Source: Pomphorhynchus laevis
Taxonomy: Eukaryota; Acanthocephala; Palaeacanthocephala; Echinorhynchida; Pomphorhynchidae
Reading direction: 5' to 3'
DNA: 64,000 bases
Assembly (NCBI GenBank): GCA_012934845.2
Contig: WNNJ02003202.1
Coordinates: 62,001 to 126,000 of the forward strand
In this document: one piece after another, positions 38,101 through 47,100 of the stretch
Numbering within the stretch: the first letter of the stretch is position 1
Layout: each line of letters opens with the position of its first letter
Notes under the pieces: generated by a model
Seen by the model: only the letters and a program-made list of their open reading frames with translations
What the model was told of the DNA's origin: nothing
The model's database searches: none
Program-made: the position numbers and the translations under genes

Positions 38101-41100
38101 AAATCCGCACTTAAAAAAATTCTAGAAAAGATTTTGGCACATTCGATACGGCTACAGTATTTGCTGATATTTCGATGATTCTTCTCAATCGGTATTTTGT
38201 TTCAGTCTTTTCGTTGCACATTTAAAAGATAGTCTGATAGTATCGCTACAATTTAATTTATTAGATAAATTATTTAATAAATTTTTTTAAATTATTTATT
38301 TTATTGTAATATTTTTATTGTATTATTAAATCTATTCGAACATTTAGCTATTAATGAGAAATATATGATCGCTCATAAATTTACACGCCGAAAATAAAAA
38401 TTCGTAGAAATATTTGTGAGATTATATTTAGGAGTAGAAATATTTGTTTGATAGATTATTTTAATGTTTCAAATTGTAGAATATTAAGAATCTCATAAAA
38501 ATATTTAAATATGCATCGGCTATCACATCGGCTATGGAGTCGTGATAACGAATTATAATTTCGGGATAATTATCCTCAATTGATAATAACTACTTAGTAG
38601 AAATGCAAATATCGGTTTACTAAATATCACATTTACGCATGCAAATCTTTATAAAATAATTTGCCTCCAAATTGGAAATATATTGAATAATATAATTAAA
38701 GAAAAATAAAATTATATAAAATATGAATCACTTTTTTAATTGACATTTTTAAATTTATCGAAACTCTTCAATAATGACAGAAATTCGGTTACAGTCGAAC
38801 TTACGGATTCGTGTCAAATTTAACAATTAAGAATTAATCTCTCCGTTAACTGTTTCATGATGAAGATAATATCCTCATATTTATTTTTACTAAATTAATC
38901 ACCAATAATTTGATAATTATTATAATTATTAATATTTATTCTAAATTAATACAGTTAACTCGTTAGCTGTATCCTGCATTTTCTCAATTGGTTATATGTC
39001 AATGCATAACCTGGAGTTAGTGAACAGTAAGATCGAGCCATGTGATTGTAATAACTGTGCTTGAGACATTTGATTAATCAATAATTATTAGTTTAATAAA
39101 TGTTAAATAAATATTTTATTAAATTATGTCTTATTAAATATATTTTAACAAATAACAAATTGCAAAATCGAATTTACTAATTATAAATTCACTATTTTTA
39201 GAGATTACAGCTTTTATGTAAATTTATTTTTGTGAATATTTTATTCACAAATCATGCAGATAATGCAAGAAGATATATGCAATCTTAGTAATCTGCATAT
39301 CTTAATATGCAGATTAAGATATTACATGTATTGCATATGATGATGATTCTTACCTTAAACCTATTAATCCCTATTTATTTGCAAAGGATAATGTGCTATT
39401 CATCGTTGCCTGATGAAGCAAAATGTTAGGTTTAAAGTGAAATGTAGTCATTAATCGTATATCATAATAATAAATAATGTTTATTAACATTTAATAATTT
39501 ACAAAATATAGTTCTTAAAATTATAAATATTATAATTTCAGGATAAACCGCTGTGCTATTCGGACTCAAAACTCTTTTATGGCCCAGCATTGCAGTGTTA
39601 ATTATCAATACTGACCTGTAATTAGTGATCTAATTATAAAATTAATTATAAAATTATATCTGTAATATGTCATTATATTTTAATGACATTTAGTAATTCA
39701 ATTCTGAATGGATTAATTAAAAATAATTAATTAATAATTATCGGTAAATAATTAACCGATTGTATCAAACAATGCTTAATCTATCGCGTAAGATAATATC
39801 AGATTAAATTTGTGCAAACAATGAGGTCCCATAAATCCACAAATTCTAAATTCGAATTTATTTGCAAGAAAATATTATCGTCAAATTGTAATTAAATAAA
39901 TTATATAAGCACAACTAATGAGAGAAAACCTATCTAAATTTTATAACTTTTATAAGTCAAAAATGACTAAGTTAAAAACAAAAATCGAAAGTAAATGTTG
40001 TTATAAAATATAACAACGTCAACAGTTTTAAGATCACGTATTTTAATATACAAATTAACTATATAAATTAAAATCCGATTTAAAAAATTTATATTCAATT
40101 AAAATCAAATAGCTTATTATTAAATTTCGAAAATTCTTACCTAAATGCACTCTCCCAATAATCTTTTGTACCCCAACACCGTGTGCCTCTCCTGTAAATC
40201 TGGAATCTAGGAGATGTGTAAGCCCACATTTCTCTGCACATGACTTGCTCATTATTGTACGTTGGGCACCTAAATCAAAACTTTGCAGTTAAAATAAATA
40301 AACAGTGTTAAAATCACCTGAGTCAACAAATGCCTTCATTTGAAATCCATTTACTTTACAGTTGATATACAACATTGTGACGGTGGCAAATGTCTCCGGC
40401 AGGTGCTCGAAGGCCATCTCCATATTCTGATCAATATTTCGTCGTCTGTAAAAACTCAATAGATTGATATAATCGTCAATAGTAGTTTACCTTATCTCAG
40501 CTGCTATTCGTGATTGTACGTCTTTAGATTCTTCCTTTGATGTAAATGCTTTATTAATAAAGTATTACTGTTTAATAACTGATAATTGACGAATTAAATA
40601 GTTATTAATCACATAATAATCATTACAGTTTAGCAAGTCTGACCAAACAAGGTTTTAATCACTGTACAAAAGTCGATAAATCATAATGTCTACAGCGAAC
40701 AAGACCCTCTTATTTAAACTTTTAAAGATAATATTGAATTTAAATTTTTAATTTTTGTATTCCAATTAGAATATTCAATTCTACAATTATTTATTTTAGA
40801 AATCCTTAATACTAAAGATACACGCTAATGGATAAACTGTGCATAACATAATGAGTACTGCTTTGAAATAAATAAATAATATTGTAAATTATACGATACT
40901 AGAATGATTCTAGACCGAGTAGTAAACATCAAAATACATTTGAATTAACTTACTGTTCATATCAAAGCAAAGTGATTATCCGATTGATACAAAATAGTTT
41001 AGTCTAACATTTGTACGAGAATGATGTAAAGTAAATCTGATGGAATTTCTATTGCCGAGGTTTAACAACTTTTATATTGGCTCATTTTTCAATATAAAAT

Positions 41101-44100
41101 ATTGATTTATTTATATATTTATATATTACATATATATAACAACATATGATTTAAATCATTTAGACCTAAATGATAATGTTGTATTATTATTGGAGCTGGA
41201 TCAAAGAAAAGAGGAAATTATTTTCGATATTAAGCTAACTTCTGTAGCATCTTTAATATGATATGATAATGATGTATAAATATAATATTGTATTTAATCC
41301 AAATAAGGAAAGAACTGCAAATGAGAGTTTTTTTTCATTTGATCAAATCAATCAGGAATAACTAAGAACCAAGCGTTAAAAATCTACATACATTCTCTAT
41401 CTAAATATTTTAAAGCAAACTACTTATGTTGAAACTTTTTTCACATTTCTCCAATAACTCTAAATTGGCGCAATTACATTCGAATTTTGAGTTCTACAAT
41501 TCTTTATTTTTAAATCCAACAATTGCATTTCAAATCTGCCAATATCATCAATATTGAAGGGTAAAATATTAATTTTTGTTGCCCTGGTATTCTATTACAA
41601 AAACTAACGTCGCTTGGTAGTATCTGTAGTCTTTGAACCTGGTACTAAAAAGTTCCTTAATATTCAAAAAAAATATACAGAAAAAAATTTCTGCAGAATT
41701 TGAAAAACATTTTGGATTAACTAGTTATATATAACAGATAAATTATATGCAATTTCACAGGGTTTCGAGTTGATATGACAAACACTTAATCATTTGAGTT
41801 ATATAGATGTACTCTAAAATTCAATTCTACATCAACATCAAGTGTTGGAGTAGAAAAATTTAATCTAAGGCGATAAAAACGATTTATAACTTTCCTTTGG
41901 AGGAAGTAGCTTTCCTAAAAATAAATTAGCTTGCAACATTTGTATTTATATTGAATTACATGTTTTTATAAAAACAATTTTTAATTAATTAAAATTTGAA
42001 AGTAATTATTTGGAAAATTCACTTACAACTCGGCATTGATCGGAAATGTTGGTGTTGCGGACGTCGATGTTGAGACTGATTCGCTAATTACAAAAACATT
42101 AAGTTAAATATAAAAGGTGATATTAATAACAATGTTAATCAGTTAACATTTCAACTACAGATTTAGCAAAATAAAATTAAAATTTTAATTATATAAAATT
42201 TAAATAAAAAAAATTTTATTTTAATTTTATTTATATTTTTTGATATAAAATTTTTTAGTCTTCAATTGTTAGTCACTATTTCCCGATTAATTGATTTTTC
42301 TTAATTGATGTGCAATTGAGAAATATATTGGCGTATTTTGCATTTAAAAAATTTCAATAATATTATACGGTTAATGTAATTAGATGCTTTAGCAAAATCA
42401 ATAAATTTAAAAATTATTAAATATTGTCAGTTTTTGGGATTTGAGAAGCATTCAATATCTCTTCTCCGACCATAAAGTATACGTTTTAAGATATACAATA
42501 CAATTTATCGCTCGAAACAAAAGTGGCTACTTCACTTGGCCTGCTTCCTGTAGAAATTAGAAAATCAAAAATCACATTTGCTAAAGATGATCATTTTCTG
42601 TAAGCAAAACATTTATACTAGAAAATGTTCATATTGTAAAACGAATTAATTAATTATTTGAATTACCAGCTTACTTAGCCGTGTACTCGTGATAATTCCT
42701 TAAACTGTTCACTTGTTCTTTACAAAAATACAGATTAACAATTATTGGGAAAATTCGTTTTCCCTGCGAATTGTTGGACAAGTTATTTGCCAAACGGATT
42801 TTATTTAAATTCAAATGTTTAGGCTAGATACTTATCAACTTAGTCAAATCGGTTCACTGTAAATTGCCGAAACTGTCGAATTTAAAGAAAAACTCATTAT
42901 ATGATATATCCATATGACCAAGTGACATGCCTAGCAATCGAATTAATTGAAATGCTAAAGTAGCCAAAGAATTAATCAAAGATTAATTAACCATTGCTTT
43001 GTAAGTAAATGACTAGCACATGTTTTTCGTTTAATACAACATGTGTAGTGTATCTAATAAAATGTACATGTGGATTGCGATAAGAAATCCACGATTGGAA
43101 TAAGAAAAATAGAGTTAAAAATATTAAAAAAGATATGTATATAAATGAACAATTAGAAATATTAAAACAAATTTTAAGAGATAATAAGCTGAAAGATTAA
43201 TTAACCACTATTATAAATAATTATTGCTTTGTAAGTAAAATGACTAATACATGTTTTTCGTTTAAACCACAGGTGTAGTGTATCTAATAAAATGTACATG
43301 TTGATTGCGATATATATAATAAGTATATTTATATATTACATATATCAATATATTATAAGTTTATTAATATATATGAAAAACGTATCAAATTTTATAGGTA
43401 GACTTTAAATAATACTAAAAGTAAAGGGATTATATGATCATATCCTAAAAATATATATTATAGTTATATTATATTATATTATAGTTATAAGTATATTCCT
43501 AAAAAAGTTATAAAATCCATGTACCCATTAGGATTAAATGACGTGGTACAAGGAATTGGCAGAAGTAGTATAGTAAATAATAAACAACTATATTATAATA
43601 ATCCGGTTAAACGCAAACCAAGAAGTCATGGTGATAAAAGGAATAGGAAAAATAGAGTTAAAAATATTAAAAAAGATATGTATATAAATGAACAATTAGA
43701 AATATTAAAACAACTTTTAAGAGATAATAAGCTAAAAGATCTTTATGTAAATGTAAGAAGTTTTTCTAAAGATATCATATGTTCAATAAATCAAAAATTA
43801 ATTAACGACTATGATAGGCTAAGTTGTATAATAGACAGTTATTGCAATACAAAATACTATAATCGTACAATAAATGTTAATAATAACAATAGAAAATATA
43901 CATTAACCATAAACTTCATTAATAAATGTATAGATAACATAAATATATGTAGAATTTTAAGAAGAGGGATAATATGATCATATTTAAGCAAGTAAATGCA
44001 AGTAAAATTAATATTAATATTAAAGCAAGTAAAGTGTACATGTGGATTGTGAAATTGCATGAGATCATTTGCATCATGAGATCATGATCATTTGAGATCA

Positions 44101-47100
44101 TTTGCATCATGAGATCATGCATGTGGATTGCGATATCTCATGCAAGTTTATTAATCTATTGCATATATCAATATATTATAAGTTTATTAATATATATGAA
44201 AAACGTATCAAATTTTATAGGTAGACTTTCAAATAATACTAAAAGTAAAGGGATTATATGATCACATTTAAGTAAGCATATTCCTAAAAAAGTTATAAAA
44301 TCCAATCTTAACGAAACTAAATACAAAATTAGAAATTAAAGTTTGCATAAATAACCAATACATTATGTGATAAATCGAAATGCCACTAATATCGGAAATT
44401 TTATTACTTAAATATGATGTATTTGATAACATCGCTGCAATGTACTGGTAGATATGAATTAAAACGTAATAAAATAATTATTCATCCAAACGAAATATTT
44501 TCGAGCTTATAGAGTATAATTTAAAAATGTGTTCAGTTTACTGATTTGACTATAAATGCGAAAACATGATTTATTCGCCGAGAATAGATCTAATATTGAA
44601 GGAATTAATTGAAGGAAATAATTTCAAAGCATTATATTAAAGTAAAGCAATTTTCCCAAACCGAACATAATTGCAATCGCTTCAAAAATAGAATAGCGTT
44701 CGAGTATTAAAATATCACACACTTCATAGGTTCGGATATAATATTTCTGTTTATTAATGATAATTAATGATCAAAATTACTATTAAAATAAAACAAAACC
44801 TATCATCAAACGGAACTTTTTAGGAGTAGAATACTTCGCTCACAACTCCTAGATTTATCTCTTGTTAAAATATGCATTTATTATTGATTGAATATTGCAT
44901 TTTTATCTTAAACGTTGTAGTTGATTTTTTTCTATCTGCGCGTTCATGCTAAACTTTTTGCGCATCAAATCAAACTCATTCTACAACCCAATTTTCTCAA
45001 ATTCCTTGAAAATCATTTAGCTTTAAGTAAGCAAGATTAATTTAAAGCAGCTAAATATATCCAAGATCGCATTAATACAGCTAAATATGTCCAAGATCGC
45101 ATTAATGCAGCAAAATATGTTCAAGATCGCATCAAAACAGATATGACCAAAATCTCTTTTAAACAGCTGAATGTGTTCAAGATCGCTTTAAAACAGATGT
45201 TTATCTCCGAAGGAAATATTGCAAACTTATCTCACAATGACATAGTCAACAACTTAAGATGAAAGTGTGTCACGTTTTATTTTTAGCAGAGAACTTATAG
45301 CGGAGGATTAAACCACATAATTACCAAGCATTCGTATTTATCTATCGTGGTGGAAAGTCATCTTAAATCAGCTTACTACGATAAATATAATGAAACTATC
45401 CGCATGTATCAACTAATGGACATACAAATGCTTTCTAAGATTCGAAAAATATGCCGTTCACAATTTAGGAAATACGATTAGCGGTTGACTGTATGATTAG
45501 CAAAAACAGTCATTCAGATGAAATATTATGCCAAATCATAGAGTGTCAATATGGGCTGACTGTCAACCCGAATTGCTATTATTATTTCTGCTAGATCTAC
45601 ATACAAAATTAAAGAAAAAGCTGAGAGATGCTGTAGTAATATTCTATGCTGATGATTTAGCAACCTAACGTCCATGTATGTTTTCTTAAAATGCATTAAA
45701 CGTATTCTTAGATGTAATTTTTTTACGATATATGAAATTGATTAAATTTCAAAAAGGCCTTGAATCCATTTGCGTACACTATTTATTGGAAGTAATAAAC
45801 ATAAATCTCTACGAACCACTCCTATTTGAAATTTTTTTGACATCATATTAGTCTTTCAATTGTCACAATTGAAAGAATTCAAAAACAATTGTTCGAAAAT
45901 TGCTGTAGCTATCTTTTGATAATTACTAACGTAAAAGCTTGTTCATTTGAAAGGGATTTTCGCTATTTTAATGTTATGCTACTCTCTCATTCAAAATACG
46001 TGTTATCTTTTTTGGATTGACTTAATACCAGATACATTAATAGAGTGGTTGGAGTATCGTTCAAGTCATAATACTAAAATACTATTGCAGAATAATTTCG
46101 CATGAGCAGATATATTAGTAATATTTACTATACCATCGAATTTTACCTGAACATTTAAAATTACCAATCTAAAATTGTAGATTCAGATCATCAAATTTTG
46201 AGACTACCATCTTTACACTTTGTAAATACCTTAAGGTATTTTAACATTTTCGGTATTTATTATAAACTTCGTTTTATTACTTATAAAAAAATTATTATAT
46301 TAAAAAAGTTTTAAATAATTTATATCAGAAATTTATTTATAAGAAATTTATTTAAGGAGGACTGACAGTCCTTACAGAGGATGGCACAGTCCTCCTCTGC
46401 ACCCAGTAGTGGGTGCAGAGGGTTCACTGATAGAGAGGATACTATCATAAGTAAACAACGAGTAAAATCTGTTTAGATTAAGTAAGATATCCACTGGTGT
46501 AAAATTACGCCATATTAAATGTAGTATTTAGTACAATGGAAAACGTTAAAACAATAATGTCTATAGGTTATCAATTAAAATGAACGAAATTAGAATATTC
46601 ATAGACATTTTTGTTAAGGAGTGTGTATTAATTAAATAATTCCCGAGCTGAGCTTGCAATCAGAATTTCATAGAGTGAGAGCGATTTAATTGTTATAAAT
46701 TTTCACGTGGTTCGGACATATCCCTTCGTTCGCTGAAATCATAACTGTTGATCAGTGATAATGATAAGATACGAGGAATGTAAGCTCATTTCGATTTTGC
46801 TCCTACTATGCGCCGTCATGTAGAGAGTACTCATAGTGTTAAGGTAGCCTACCCCAATATTATAAGTATATTGATTAAACTTGATAAACTGCAAACATGA
46901 ATGATTATTCTCGAACCTTCTATCTTAGCTATTACTAAAACTTTGTTACAAATTTGAATTGGTGACTGTGTAGTAGACCTACTGGGTTACATTTATATTT
47001 ATCAATTTATCTTTATGTTAAACTTTTCTTTAATTTATATTTATAAGAAATTTATTAATTTATAAGAAATATATCGAAATTTATTTATTACAATGATTCA

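Noticed and set aside
38000-42000. CRISPR-like or prokaryotic features
   Set aside because: The window is clearly eukaryotic; no regularly spaced short repeats are present.
42440-42725. Two further exon candidates in DDI1 intron 1
   Set aside because: In the reading phase left by exon 1 both create a stop at the join.
46600-46880. Possible mitochondrial rRNA fragment (AGTGTTAAGGTAGC)
   Set aside because: Only about 14 bases resemble the conserved large-subunit rRNA segment; the surrounding conserved blocks are absent.
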